DNA of 23,982 bases from a virus (IMGVR_UViG_3300021185_003287:1-23982); one strand, 5' to 3'; counted from the stretch's first letter, positions 1 through 7,053 are shown. Translations and numbers: made by a program. The notes: generated by a model from the sequence alone, not told the origin.

Positions 1-74
1 AGTACACGAGCGCAGAGACGAGCGCAGAGTACACGAGCGCAGAGTACACGAGCGCAGAGTACACGAGCGCAGAG
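1..74 (+). repeat. In-frame 15-bp minisatellite (YTSAE linker)
   Basis: The unit AGTACACGAGCGCAG recurs head to tail, with one 12-nt unit (AGACGAGCGCAG) lacking the Tyr codon and a degenerate last unit. Both unit lengths are multiples of three, so changes in copy number keep the frame. It encodes the Thr/Ser/Ala/Glu linker of the beta-propeller protein. The array runs off the left edge, so its full length is unknown. Confidence 0.9.
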
Positions 75-1127
75 ACCTCGGCTGAGACTAAAGGTGGTTT
101 TTTTTTGGATGGCTCGCCTCCATCTTGGCCAAGCTTCAAGTATCTAGAAGGTGAGATCCACGGTAATCTCACAAAAACTCGCACGATGGCGATGGACGAT
201 AGCGGAATTATCCATTCTTTGGGTTATAAGTCAGATATGTATATTGAGACAGACACTCTCAACAACTCTATAAAAAGAAATACTAAAGGGAGTCATGGGT
301 TTATCGGAAACGTGGAAGCTTCTGATGGGTATACTTATTTTTTACCAGCATATTCTAGTTCTATTGCTAAGTTAAAAAGATCAACTGGAGAAATTACACT
401 AGAAAAGAAATTCACCTCTTGCCCTCAAGTTAGATCTGGAGCAGAGGGTGCGAATGGTATTATTTACATGCCGTCATATACTAAGACTTTAAAAATTTAT
501 ACTTTAGATACAAAAACAGGGGAGATTGGATCATTTACTCCTCCACAAACAGGATTCTTTGGACATGTATGGGGGGCAGCAGCAGATCCAAATGGGAATA
601 TTTACATGCCACCAGCTTTAGGAAATAAAATCCTTAAAATAGATAAGAGTGGTACAACATCATTGCTGGAAGGTAAGCCTGTCACCTCTGGGGTTTCTGG
701 GTTTAGTGTTAAATATGTTGGAGCTACATACGTTAAGAGTGTGAATAAAGTAATTTGTTTACCAAGAACGGGGAAAAAGATTTTAATTATTAATTGTGCT
801 GATGATAGTTATGAGGAGATTGATTTGCCAGTAGAATATTTAAAGGTAGCTAATAAGAATAAAAACTTCCACGGTTATCTTGCTCCTGACGGCTGGCTTT
901 ACAGTGCATTTTGGGGAGACACTAAGTGCTTTAGGGTAAATCCACTTACTCAAGAAATCCAATGGAAGGACTATGAGTATGAGTTTATGGATGGTTGGCC
1001 AACAGCGAAAGAGGGTTCTGGCATTATGAGTCTTGGTACTGGCTATTCTACTTGTGCTACAGTTAAAGGCAAAGATGTTTTTCTTGGATTAGCGGGAACT
1101 TCTAGAGCTGTTAAACTTGAATTTTAA
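3..1127 (+). CDS. Beta-propeller-like virion/adhesin protein, 5' end outside the window
   Basis: The frame is open to the left edge, so the gene starts upstream. A TTG at 105 is only an internal leucine codon. The first ~25 visible residues are a low-complexity linker of YTSAE and TSAE units, then a TKGGFF junction. About 340 residues follow with repeated short beta-strand modules: DGYTYFLPAY, NGIIYMPSY, NGNIYMPPA, DGWLYSAFW. The spaced 'D/NG-x-I/L-Y' signatures are typical of SMP-30/NHL/PQQ-like beta-propellers. Repetitive flexible linkers joined to propellers are common in phage fibres and surface proteins, so a receptor-binding or host-polymer-binding virion role is inferred, not shown. 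I see no catalytic motif. An enzymatic propeller (lyase-like) remains possible. A small membrane-protein gene follows 7 nt after the stop. Confidence 0.7.
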   Translation, partial: YTSAETSAEYTSAEYTSAEYTSAETSAETKGGFFLDGSPPSWPSFKYLEGEIHGNLTKTRTMAMDDSGIIHSLGYKSDMYIETDTLNNSIKRNTKGSHGFIGNVEASDGYTYFLPAYSSSIAKLKRSTGEITLEKKFTSCPQVRSGAEGANGIIYMPSYTKTLKIYTLDTKTGEIGSFTPPQTGFFGHVWGAAADPNGNIYMPPALGNKILKIDKSGTTSLLEGKPVTSGVSGFSVKYVGATYVKSVNKVICLPRTGKKILIINCADDSYEEIDLPVEYLKVANKNKNFHGYLAPDGWLYSAFWGDTKCFRVNPLTQEIQWKDYEYEFMDGWPTAKEGSGIMSLGTGYSTCATVKGKDVFLGLAGTSRAVKLEF

Positions 1128-1134
1128 ATACCTT

Positions 1135-1302
1135 ATGACAAAGAAAGAAAACGAAGAGATTGTTTCAATCAAAAAAGATATTAGCGATCTTAATGATACA
1201 ATCCAAATTAGAACCAGAGGTTTAAAAACTATTGCTGTATTTTTCGGCACATTGTTTGTTCTGGATGCAGCAATGCTAATTTATAGCATTTTAACTAAGT
1301 AA
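1135..1302 (+). CDS. Small single-pass membrane protein
   Basis: 55 codons starting at ATG 1135, 7 nt after the propeller gene stops. An upstream TTG at 1117 in the same frame lies inside that gene and is less likely. The N-terminal half is charged and heptad-like (KKENEEIVSIKKDISDLND). The C-terminal half is one hydrophobic segment (GTLFVLDAAMLIYSIL) ending in TK. The shape fits a small phage membrane protein of the holin or spanin type, but there is no endolysin nearby, so a lysis role is a guess. There is no Shine-Dalgarno sequence. Confidence 0.6.
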   Translation: MTKKENEEIVSIKKDISDLNDTIQIRTRGLKTIAVFFGTLFVLDAAMLIYSILTK

Positions 1303-1359
1303 AACCCATAATTCCAGCTTGACTTGAGGTCGAAACTATGGAGAATATGGTGTAGGACG

Positions 1360-1485
1360 ATGGGCGAGCGAGTGTCAGACAACCCTAGGGAAGCTGACCT
1401 CGCCGCTCTCATCCGAACTTTCTGGTGGTTTGTGCATATCACGACATGTGGTTTTATTATTGCAAATACTATCAGGCATTGGTAA
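1360..1485 (+). CDS. Small membrane peptide, 41 aa
   Basis: ATG at 1360, TAA at 1483-1485. The product starts with a polar MGERVSDNPREADLAALIR stretch followed by a tryptophan-rich hydrophobic segment (TFWWFVHITTCGFIIANTI), so one transmembrane helix is predicted. AGGA lies just before the ATG. The frame also stays open upstream to a TTG at 1324. It sits between two other membrane or secreted small genes, which suggests a shared envelope function. No family recognised. Confidence 0.45.
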   Translation: MGERVSDNPREADLAALIRTFWWFVHITTCGFIIANTIRHW

Positions 1486-1498
1486 CTAAATTAAAATT

Positions 1499-1921
1499 AT
1501 GAAAAAAATATTATTGTTCGCGTTTGTTTGTTTGCCTCTATGGGGCGTAGCTGCTTGGCATGGTTATAAAGAACCAAAAGTACAAGTTAAAGAGACTGTA
1601 AGGGTTGTATCTCCAGAGAAAGTTGATGCTCATGTTTTTCTGACTAAGTGGCAGCTTACTAAAATGCTCAAGACTTTTGAAGAAGATGCTCATCCTGCTG
1701 ATACTTTAAAGTTTAAAACGGTAGTAAAGAGCGATGGCGATGGATGGAGGATTTCTTCTACCCATTTAGCAAGAGGCGCTGAACCATATCCAATCCCAGA
1801 GGGGAAGTACTTTGTTATTGATTCTTCTTATGTGGATCACTCAGGCGACTTTAAATCCTGTGTTGAGTATGCCGATAGCTACAAGAACTTTCACGATTAC
1901 ATTGTAATTAGCGCAGAATGA
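1499..1921 (+). CDS. Secreted or periplasmic small protein
   Basis: 140 aa. The N-terminus is a clear signal peptide or membrane anchor: MKK, then a hydrophobic core of about 16 residues (ILLFAFVCLPLWGVAAW). There is no lipobox, so Sec signal peptidase I processing or N-terminal anchoring is expected. The mature part is mixed alpha/beta with no motif I recognise. Upstream is AT-rich without a ribosome binding site. The stop overlaps the next ATG as ATGA (1918-1921), so the two genes are translationally coupled. Confidence 0.65.
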   Translation: MKKILLFAFVCLPLWGVAAWHGYKEPKVQVKETVRVVSPEKVDAHVFLTKWQLTKMLKTFEEDAHPADTLKFKTVVKSDGDGWRISSTHLARGAEPYPIPEGKYFVIDSSYVDHSGDFKSCVEYADSYKNFHDYIVISAE

Positions 1922-2151
1922 GCTTTATGTACGATAGTAGGGTTATTGGACCCAAAGGATATCAGGAATTAATGGTTGTTATTTTAAATAAGGAAAAAAA
2001 TCCTATTGATTCCTGTTGTTATAAAATAGACTCTCCACAAGTTTATGACTTAATGTCTGCTAAAAAAGGAGCGCACGATTTTGGAATAAAAGGTTGGAAG
2101 TTGGAACCATCTGATCAGTACCAAGGTTTTGCGAATAAAGTAATTAAATAA
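1918..2151 (+). CDS. Small unknown protein coupled to 1499-1921
   Basis: 77 aa. The start at 1918 forms an ATGA overlap with the upstream stop; an in-frame ATG at 1927 is an alternative. The sequence is soluble with regular beta-strand-like hydrophobics (QELMVVILNKEKNPI, SCCYKIDS). No signal peptide and no recognised domain. Coupling suggests it acts with the secreted protein upstream. Confidence 0.55.
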   Translation: MSFMYDSRVIGPKGYQELMVVILNKEKNPIDSCCYKIDSPQVYDLMSAKKGAHDFGIKGWKLEPSDQYQGFANKVIK

Positions 2152-2163
2152 AAATAAAATTCT

Positions 2164-2439
2164 ATGCAGTACATAAGAATGAGGGAAAACTCTTTGAGAT
2201 ATTACATGGACCCAATGTGTAAAATCCTTCATAGAGATGGGGGTCCAGCAGTTACTTACAACAATGGTTGTGAAGAATACTGGAATCTAGGGGTCTTACA
2301 TAATTCTGATGGACCAGCTATAGAAACAAAAAACGGAAAGAAAGTTTATTATCTTTTTGGTAAAAGGTTCAATAATTATACTGACTGGGAAGAGAGTAAA
2401 AAAATCTTTAATATATCAGAATCCTCTAATAAGGTGTAA
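2164..2439 (+). CDS. DGPA/MORN-like repeat protein
   Basis: 91 aa. It carries two copies of a 'HRDGGPAV...NG..EYW..G.LHN.DGPAI' pattern: LHRDGGPAVTYNNGCEEYW and LGVLHNSDGPAIETKNGKK. These short aromatic/Gly-Asp-Gly-Pro repeats are known from many phage and giant-virus proteins related to MORN-type beta-hairpin repeats. They usually have no enzymatic role and may mediate protein contacts. The assignment rests on the repeat pattern alone. Start at 2164 follows an AT-rich, Shine-Dalgarno-free leader 12 nt after the previous stop. Confidence 0.6.
   Translation: MQYIRMRENSLRYYMDPMCKILHRDGGPAVTYNNGCEEYWNLGVLHNSDGPAIETKNGKKVYYLFGKRFNNYTDWEESKKIFNISESSNKV
2434..2439 (+). promoter_or_regulatory. GTGTAA late-promoter-like motif before 2449 gene
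   Basis: GTGTAA ends 9 nt before the ATG. It coincides with the upstream stop codon, so this is the weakest member of the six-site set. Confidence 0.25.
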
Positions 2440-2448
2440 ATATCATTC

Positions 2449-2700
2449 ATGAAGATTACAGGCAAGCAAACAGTAGAAGTTGAGATATCTGAAGCTCAAA
2501 GGCATTTGATTGCTTTGGATTACATTTCGGAGATATTTGAATGGGATACAGACTACTTTATCGAAGATGGTTGGGTGATCAAAAGAGAGATAGCCCACAC
2601 CTCACATTCTTTTGAATTAAAGAATAAAGTAAGGGAAGCCAGCAAAAAGGATCAATGCCTTTATGATATATTTAAGGTACTAAGGAAGCAGTCTTTTTAA
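2449..2700 (+). CDS. Small unknown acidic protein
   Basis: 83 aa, charged, predicted mixed alpha/beta, no membrane segment. GTGTAA at 2434-2439 lies 9 nt before the ATG; its TAA is also the stop of the preceding gene. The same hexamer precedes several structural genes (see findings). The gene is convergent with the leftward lipoprotein region, whose extended frame overlaps its last ~20 nt. No family recognised. Confidence 0.6.
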   Translation: MKITGKQTVEVEISEAQRHLIALDYISEIFEWDTDYFIEDGWVIKREIAHTSHSFELKNKVREASKKDQCLYDIFKVLRKQSF

Positions 2701-2808
2701 TGCAGGGTGCATTTCTTTAGGGTAAAGCTTCCCATTTTTTACCTCATAATCTTTGAGGTTTGGCTGAAGTGTTTCTTCATGACTCACGGTCACGCACTTT
2801 TGCTTACC

Positions 2809-2874
2809 TCAACAAGAGGAGCAAGATGTAGAGAAAACTGCTGCTGTAATTAGAATTAATGTTTTTTTAATCAT
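2809..2874 (-). CDS. 21-aa lipoprotein-like ORF; frame continues past TGA to 2680
   Basis: ATG at 2874 overlaps the stop of the upstream leftward gene as ATGA, good evidence that translation begins here. The product reads MIKKTLILITAAVFSTSC then SSC: a charged N-terminus, hydrophobic core and Cys, resembling a lipoprotein signal peptide, although the lipobox is not ideal. TGA occurs right after the third Cys. Past the TGA the same frame continues for 42 codons without a stop (beginning GKQKCVTVSHEETLQP) to a TAG at 2680. It could be a genuine mini-lipoprotein, a gene with a nonsense mutation, or a readthrough product. TGA is a normal stop elsewhere in the window, so a changed genetic code is not supported. 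Confidence 0.5.
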   Translation of the reverse strand: MIKKTLILITAAVFSTSCSSC

Positions 2875-3404
2875 GACTTATCTCCTTTAGCTTTTTCTAT
2901 TTGATCAGATGTTGGCGCTCCTTTGTCACCCTTCTTTCTCATCTTCTCTCCAGAACCTCTTTTGATTCTTTCTTTTTTCTTTCTGATATTCTCCCAAAGA
3001 CTACTGTCGGATTTTTCTTTTTCTTTTAAGATTTCATCGTGACGCTTCATGAAGGTTTTGTGATCAGGTCCAGCCATGTACAAGGTTTTACCGTCTTTGG
3101 TTTTATGGGGGTGTATACCTTTTAAACCCATTTTTTTAGCGTCTTCTAAAGCCTCCTCTTTTGTTTTAAAGTAGTGCTTACCAACATCAGGAGAAGCCTT
3201 AGAAAAGAATAAGGTACAGTCTTCTTTATTTATTGGGTCATTAATTACCACAGAAGCTTTGCTCTCAGCTTCTTCAAATTGAGAATAACAAACAGCGGCT
3301 CTTTGTTTATTGTCTTTAAATTCTTTTTTGTCGGAAAGATCGACCATGCATCGACTAATAAATTTAGATTTATTTTCTCCGTTTTTAGGCTGTGGTAATG
3401 GCAT
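2871..3404 (-). CDS. Lys-rich phage protein with RCM...AVC motif
   Basis: 177 aa. The N-terminus has the pattern 'MPLPQPKNGE..FISRCM...KEFKDNKQRAAVCYSQFEE'. From memory this short Cys motif recurs in phage head-region proteins, alone or fused to prohead protease or scaffold-like domains. The middle (HYFKTKEEALEDAKKMGLKG) is helical and the C-terminal third is very rich in Lys/Arg/Glu, suggesting a nucleic-acid- or capsid-associated tail. It follows the tail-tube-like gene in the same direction and couples to the lipoprotein ORF by ATGA. GTGTAA lies 8 nt upstream of the ATG. A structural or assembly role is inferred. Confidence 0.55.
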   Translation of the reverse strand: MPLPQPKNGENKSKFISRCMVDLSDKKEFKDNKQRAAVCYSQFEEAESKASVVINDPINKEDCTLFFSKASPDVGKHYFKTKEEALEDAKKMGLKGIHPHKTKDGKTLYMAGPDHKTFMKRHDEILKEKEKSDSSLWENIRKKKERIKRGSGEKMRKKGDKGAPTSDQIEKAKGDKS

Positions 3405-3412
3405 ATTTAAAA

Positions 3413-3418
3413 TTACAC
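3413..3418 (-). promoter_or_regulatory. GTGTAA late-promoter-like motif before 2871-3404
   Basis: On the minus strand TGTGTAATTTT stands 8 nt (counted from the end of GTGTAA) before ATG 3404. The same 11-mer occurs at the same distance before the tail-tube-like gene. Confidence 0.45.
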
Positions 3419-3467
3419 AAAAAAGCCCAAGTTTAAACAGGATTTTGCCAAATATGCAGAGTGGAAT

Positions 3468-4337
3468 TTAATTAAAAATATTATTATTATCTTTTAAATT
3501 AAACGAATAATTAAAATTCATTTTTGTGTCATCATCCAAAGATGCATTTTCGGAAACTGAAATTAAAGAGCAGTTTTGAACTTGGTAGGTCTTTTCCGAA
3601 GTCTCACTAGGGTTAAATTTTATAATTAAATTTCCTTTCTCTAATACCAGACTTGATAGATCAACTCCTGTTACCTGATTCTTTAAAATAGAAACAGATA
3701 TTTCGCCATTTACGTTTGGATCAGGATACCTGTACTTGGGTACTTTTGAACCTATTCTAGTTACTGGAGTCCTATCTAAAGAGACATCTATAGATACAGA
3801 GGAAACGCAGTAGCTGGTTGTGTTAATACCTTCATCAAAATTTGTGCTTACTGTTATATTATTTGGATTTAAAAATGCTATATCAGAATCAGAAGTTTGG
3901 TTGTTGTACTCAAGATTATTTGTATCATTATAAGATATCGAATCTGCTTGAAAAGATACAGATCCTTCTGGAATCTCTCCAACCTCCAAGTTTAAGGAGT
4001 AATTTTGCAAATATGCACCGCTAATTTTATTTTCTCCAGCTAAATCTCTAATTTTAAAGTTTAGGCTACCTGTAGATAAAAAACCACTGTCGGTAAAAGC
4101 AAAAAAAGGATCGTTAGTTTTCTGCTCATTTAGAATAAAATCTAATTTTAATTCAGTAGTCTGATTAGAATTTAGAATTCTATTTTGAGTACCAAACTTG
4201 CCCAACTCAGATAACTCTGTAAATTGTTTTTGAGAATTAAACGAGCATTCTTGAATTCCGACTAGTCTGCTCTCTGTAGAGTCTGTATAATTAAAGACCT
4301 GAGTGTCGCTGGAATTCACTCTTTTAAATGTTGGCAT
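3468..4337 (-). CDS. Tail-tube-like virion structural protein
   Basis: 289 aa, rich in Ser/Asn/Thr with alternating beta-strand patterning and no catalytic motif. Segments such as IQECSFNSQKQFTELSELG, ELKLDFILNEQKTNDPFFAF, SVSIDVSLDRTPVTRIGSK and VNGEISVSIL resemble phage tail tube or tail-associated beta-sandwich proteins, which are usually 150-300 aa. This is by sequence style and context, not a confirmed match. It is the first gene of a leftward pair with a shared motif upstream (GTGTAA, 8 nt before the ATG). It diverges from the RuvB-like gene across 66 nt. A capsid decoration protein is an alternative. Confidence 0.6.
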   Translation of the reverse strand: MPTFKRVNSSDTQVFNYTDSTESRLVGIQECSFNSQKQFTELSELGKFGTQNRILNSNQTTELKLDFILNEQKTNDPFFAFTDSGFLSTGSLNFKIRDLAGENKISGAYLQNYSLNLEVGEIPEGSVSFQADSISYNDTNNLEYNNQTSDSDIAFLNPNNITVSTNFDEGINTTSYCVSSVSIDVSLDRTPVTRIGSKVPKYRYPDPNVNGEISVSILKNQVTGVDLSSLVLEKGNLIIKFNPSETSEKTYQVQNCSLISVSENASLDDDTKMNFNYSFNLKDNNNIFN

Positions 4338-4345
4338 AAAAAAAA

Positions 4346-4351
4346 TTACAC
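4346..4351 (-). promoter_or_regulatory. GTGTAA late-promoter-like motif before tail-tube-like gene
   Basis: Minus-strand TGTGTAATTTT followed by T-rich sequence to ATG 4337, with an 8-nt gap, identical in core and distance to the site before 3404. Confidence 0.45.
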
Positions 4352-4369
4352 ATAATGTAAAGAAAAGGC

Positions 4370-4397
4370 TTGCACCGAATTAAAAATCCTTTAATAT
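4370..4397 (+). promoter_or_regulatory. Sigma70-like promoter of RuvB-like gene, -10 six nt from ATG
   Basis: TTGCAC (4370-4375), 16 nt, TAATAT (4392-4397), then the 6-nt AGCGAC and the ATG. A run AAAAGGC precedes the -35. The predicted start is the A of the ATG. Confidence 0.6.
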
Positions 4398-4403
4398 AGC
4401 GAC

Positions 4404-5345
4404 ATGCAAATCAATAAAGCGTTCAGTGAGTGCATTGGTCAAGAGTCTGTAAAGAAGTCTTTAAGCTTGTATATAGATGCTTACAAAACCACAAATCGTT
4501 TGCCGTTTTTGAATCTAACTACTCAAAAGGGTGGGGGTAAGACATTCTTTGCTCGAAAGTTTAGAGAAGCTTTGGTCAATAAAAATGGTACTAGACCTCC
4601 CATGCTTGAGATCAATGGCAAGACTATTCGTAATGCTAGAGCTTTCTTTGATCAAGTCTATCCTTTGTGGGTAGAGCATAATGCTTTTTTGTTTATTGAT
4701 GAGGGACATAATCTACCAAAAGATTTGCAGGAGATTTTCTTAACTGCATTGAATGTAGACAAGAATCCAAGAAGGTCTGTGGAACTAGAGGGAATGAGGT
4801 ACGACTTCGATTTCGAGAAGATTTCTCTATGTATGGCTACAACAGATCAACAGAAACTTTCTGAGCCTCTTAGAGATAGACTGAGAGATATCTCCTTTGA
4901 AGAGTATAGCCCTGAGCAACTCTATCAGATCTTCGAAGATAATCTAGAGTGTAAAGTTGACGTAGACCCTGCTGCAAAAAAAGATATTGTTTCTGTTTTT
5001 CGTGGCAACCCAAGGGATGCGGTAGTTAAAGCTGAAGATGCTAAAGTCTTTTCTGCTGCTCGTTCTGCTAAGAAAATCACCAAGAAAGTTTGGGCTGATA
5101 TCTGTGATACGATGGCGATCCATCCCTATGGTCTTTCTAATTCTGAAATGACAGTTGTCAAGGCTTTGGCTCAAAGGGGTTCGATGAGCTTGAATGGGCT
5201 TTCATCAGTTACTGGCTTCCAAAGGGCTGCGATTCAGAGAGATTATGAATCCATGCTGGTCAAGAAGAATCTAATGAAGATAGATGGAAAGCGTACTATT
5301 ACAAAAGAAGGTAAGAGACTGGCTATTAAAATGAATTTTATATAG
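4404..5345 (+). CDS. RuvB-like AAA+ Holliday junction helicase
   Basis: 313 aa, close to the usual RuvB length (~335). Walker A is QKGGGKT (residues 41-47), Walker B FLFIDEGHN (95-103), sensor 1 CMATTD (143-148), the arginine-finger region EPLRDRLRD (154-162) and sensor 2 RGNPRDAV (200-207). A C-terminal winged-helix-like region follows (SSVTGFQRAAIQRDYESML, then ITKEGK). In bacteria RuvB drives branch migration with RuvA on Holliday junctions. No RuvA or RuvC is visible here, so the phage protein may work alone, with host RuvA, or with the ERCC4-type nuclease at 19321. A role in resolving branched replication DNA is inferred. It has its own sigma70-like promoter and no Shine-Dalgarno. Confidence 0.8.
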   Translation: MQINKAFSECIGQESVKKSLSLYIDAYKTTNRLPFLNLTTQKGGGKTFFARKFREALVNKNGTRPPMLEINGKTIRNARAFFDQVYPLWVEHNAFLFIDEGHNLPKDLQEIFLTALNVDKNPRRSVELEGMRYDFDFEKISLCMATTDQQKLSEPLRDRLRDISFEEYSPEQLYQIFEDNLECKVDVDPAAKKDIVSVFRGNPRDAVVKAEDAKVFSAARSAKKITKKVWADICDTMAIHPYGLSNSEMTVVKALAQRGSMSLNGLSSVTGFQRAAIQRDYESMLVKKNLMKIDGKRTITKEGKRLAIKMNFI

Positions 5346-5350
5346 GCAGA

Positions 5351-5641
5351 CTAACCTTTTATATTTATATTATTGAGAACCCAAGGTATGACTAGATTCT
5401 CGACGCATCGAACATACGCTTCTTCATCATTGTTTTCCATGAAGGCTAACCCCGTCATCTCAAAAATCATATGGGTAACCTCGTGAACCAGTGTCCACCA
5501 GTGCTGTTCTGGATCTTTAAGACATTTTTTATTTAATTTAATTAGCTTATCGTCCATAAAGCATTCCCCCCAGTCTTCCATCTCCTCGTAAACTACCTTT
5601 ATTTTATGATCCAGTACGTTTATCGAGGATACTTTTCTCAT
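5351..5641 (-). CDS. SprT/M78-like zinc metalloprotease-fold protein
   Basis: 96 aa. The centre carries HWWTLVHEVTHMIFEMTG, with the zinc-protease HExxH helix at residues 53-57. Downstream acidic residues (NNDEEAYVRCVENL, ~70-82) could supply the third ligand. Small HExxH proteins of this kind are frequent in phages, often labelled ImmA/IrrE-, SprT- or M78-like; substrate unknown. It lies convergent with the RuvB-like gene (5-nt gap) and divergent from 5699. The upstream motif is of the GTGTAA class, unlike its rightward neighbours. Confidence 0.65.
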   Translation of the reverse strand: MRKVSSINVLDHKIKVVYEEMEDWGECFMDDKLIKLNKKCLKDPEQHWWTLVHEVTHMIFEMTGLAFMENNDEEAYVRCVENLVIPWVLNNINIKG

Positions 5642-5650
5642 CTATATTAA

Positions 5651-5656
5651 TTACAC
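5651..5656 (-). promoter_or_regulatory. GTGTAA late-promoter-like motif before metalloprotease gene
   Basis: Minus-strand AGTGTAATTAATATAG directly precedes ATG 5641, with 9 nt between GTGTAA and ATG. Confidence 0.4.
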
Positions 5657-5663
5657 TTCTTCA

Positions 5664-5692
5664 TTGACTAAATCAACTCTTGAATTTAAAAT
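5664..5692 (+). promoter_or_regulatory. Sigma70-like promoter for 5699 gene, -10 six nt from ATG
   Basis: TTGACT (5664-5669), 17 nt, TAAAAT (5687-5692), 6 nt (ATTATT), ATG. It is back to back with the GTGTAA motif of the leftward gene. Confidence 0.65.
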
Positions 5693-5698
5693 ATTATT

Positions 5699-5926
5699 AT
5701 GACTGTAAAAGAAGAACTTAAAATCGTAAAGGAGACTCAGCAAATCCTTGCTGGCTTAGATTTGGAAAAAAAGAAAGTCTATGATGAGTTGGTAGAAAAG
5801 ATTCAACCTGAGCCTAGGTTAGAGAGTTCAATGTGGGATTTTGTGTATAATGGAGTTCAATGCTATATCTACGATATTGAGGATTTACTTAAAAATAGAA
5901 AAAAATCGCTTGACTCAGAAGGGTGA
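5699..5926 (+). CDS. Small helical unknown protein
   Basis: 75 aa, charged and largely helical (KEELKIVKETQQILAGLDLE) with an aromatic C-terminal part (SSMWDFVYNGVQCYIYDIED). No known domain. A strong promoter sits 6 nt upstream and no leader is predicted. It is first in a rightward series of genes running to 7053. Confidence 0.55.
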   Translation: MTVKEELKIVKETQQILAGLDLEKKKVYDELVEKIQPEPRLESSMWDFVYNGVQCYIYDIEDLLKNRKKSLDSEG

Positions 5927-5946
5927 ATCTATATCCTAACTGAGCA

Positions 5947-6474
5947 ATGAACATATTCGTTACAGATAAAGATCCATACAAGGCGGCGCAAAATCTTTGT
6001 GATAAGCATGTATCCAAGATGATTGTCGAGACCGCCCAGATGCTGGCTAATTGTTTTACTCTCGACACCTTGGCTGAACCTGATTGCCCTAGAAGTCAAA
6101 AAGGCTTCCCTCGAAAGCATTCGTATTCCAAGCACCCGTGTACAATTTGGGCTATGAAAAACAAAAGTAATATGATGTGGTTAATCCGTCATGGTATGGC
6201 TATGGCAAGAGAAAAGAAGTTTAGAACAGACAAGGATCATTTTTCTGAAAAGTTTATCCAATGGTGTATGCTTAACATGCATAAATCAAATGTACCTGCT
6301 GGTCAGCTTTCAGAATTTGCTGTAGCTATTAGCCAAGATCAAAGGTGCAGGACTCATCCTAGGTTCGATACTCTTTCCGTTGTGGAGAAGTACAGGGAGT
6401 ATTACAACTACGATAAATCGCGCTTTGCTAAATGGACTAAGAGGCAAGCTCCTAACTGGTACAGTGTAAAATGA
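5947..6474 (+). CDS. Phage family often annotated pyrimidine dimer DNA glycosylase
   Basis: 175 aa. The N-terminus MNIFVTDKDPYKAAQNLCDKH, then VSKMIVETAQMLANC, followed by YSKHPCTIWAMKNKSNMMWL, is the hallmark I recall for a widespread phage family ('CDKHV.KM..E.aQ', 'HPC..W'). Database entries often label it pyrimidine dimer DNA glycosylase or hypothetical. Similarity to T4 endonuclease V is remote at best, so a repair role is uncertain. Conserved Cys/His residues (C18, H21, H122-type positions) may be functional. The C-terminal ATGA overlap couples it to the membrane gene at 6471. A weaker promoter-like pair (TTGACT at 5910-5915, ATCCTA) lies upstream with an 8-nt spacer. Confidence 0.6.
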   Translation: MNIFVTDKDPYKAAQNLCDKHVSKMIVETAQMLANCFTLDTLAEPDCPRSQKGFPRKHSYSKHPCTIWAMKNKSNMMWLIRHGMAMAREKKFRTDKDHFSEKFIQWCMLNMHKSNVPAGQLSEFAVAISQDQRCRTHPRFDTLSVVEKYREYYNYDKSRFAKWTKRQAPNWYSVK

Positions 6475-6728
6475 AAAACTTTTTTGAAGAACTAACCTTA
6501 GCATTGGGGGCTGCTTTTCTAGGGGTGGTAGTAGGTTTCTTTGTGGGTATTGTATGCTGGGTGAAGTTTCCTTTTGTGATATATAGAACTGCTAGGGCTA
6601 AAATGGCTATAAAGAGAATACAGGAGGCAGAGGAATACTTAGAGAGGAATGGTCAGGGTACAAGATCTAAGGACATTTGGGCTAGACATATAGAGAGAAT
6701 GGAACAGAAAAAAAATTATGACAACTGA
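6471..6728 (+). CDS. Small membrane protein
   Basis: 85 aa. One long or two tight hydrophobic segments near the N-terminus (LTLALGAAFLGVVVGFFVG and IVCWVKFPFVIY) are followed by a basic cytoplasmic-looking helix (RTARAKMAIKRIQEAEEYLE). It overlaps the upstream stop (ATGA at 6471-6474) and the next gene by 11 nt, so it is part of a coupled set. No family recognised. Confidence 0.6.
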   Translation: MKNFFEELTLALGAAFLGVVVGFFVGIVCWVKFPFVIYRTARAKMAIKRIQEAEEYLERNGQGTRSKDIWARHIERMEQKKNYDN

Positions 6729-7053
6729 AGAACTGATAAATCTACATATCACAACCTGTGATAATTGTAGGGATATAATGAAAAAGAAAAACAGTGATTA
6801 CACTGGCGGCAAAGGAGCCACCGATGTATTTGCTAATTTCAATGCATCCTCTATATTGGATATCGATCCAGTACAAGGATTATTACTTAGAGTAATAGAC
6901 AAAATTCAAAGGATTCGTAGCTTCACCAACGACAAAGAGTTGGCTGTGCCAGATGAATCTGTTGAAGATGCTTGTGATGATATAGTGAACTATGCTATAT
7001 TGGCCAAAGGAATGTTAAAAGACCAAAGAGCTAGAGATGCAAAAAACCTTTAA
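6718..7053 (+). CDS. DUF1599-like (MazG-like helical) protein
   Basis: 111 aa. The motif run 'MKKKNSDYTGG...FANFNASSILDIDPVQGLLLRVIDKIQRI...VPDESVEDACDDIVNYAIL' closely follows the DUF1599 pattern (KN.DY, FaNF, gll.R..DK..R, DEsv.D...D..NYaiL). The acidic E/D residues would form an all-alpha NTP-pyrophosphatase-like metal site. Such phage proteins are thought to act on nucleotide pools or modified nucleotides; the substrate here is unknown. It starts inside the preceding membrane gene (11-nt overlap). Confidence 0.7.
   Translation: MTTEELINLHITTCDNCRDIMKKKNSDYTGGKGATDVFANFNASSILDIDPVQGLLLRVIDKIQRIRSFTNDKELAVPDESVEDACDDIVNYAILAKGMLKDQRARDAKNL

Noticed and set aside
1-74. CRISPR-like array
   Set aside because: Units are contiguous 12/15-mers without spacers and are in frame with a protein.
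105-107. TTG as start of the propeller protein
   Set aside because: The frame is open to the left edge and continues the pentapeptide repeats.
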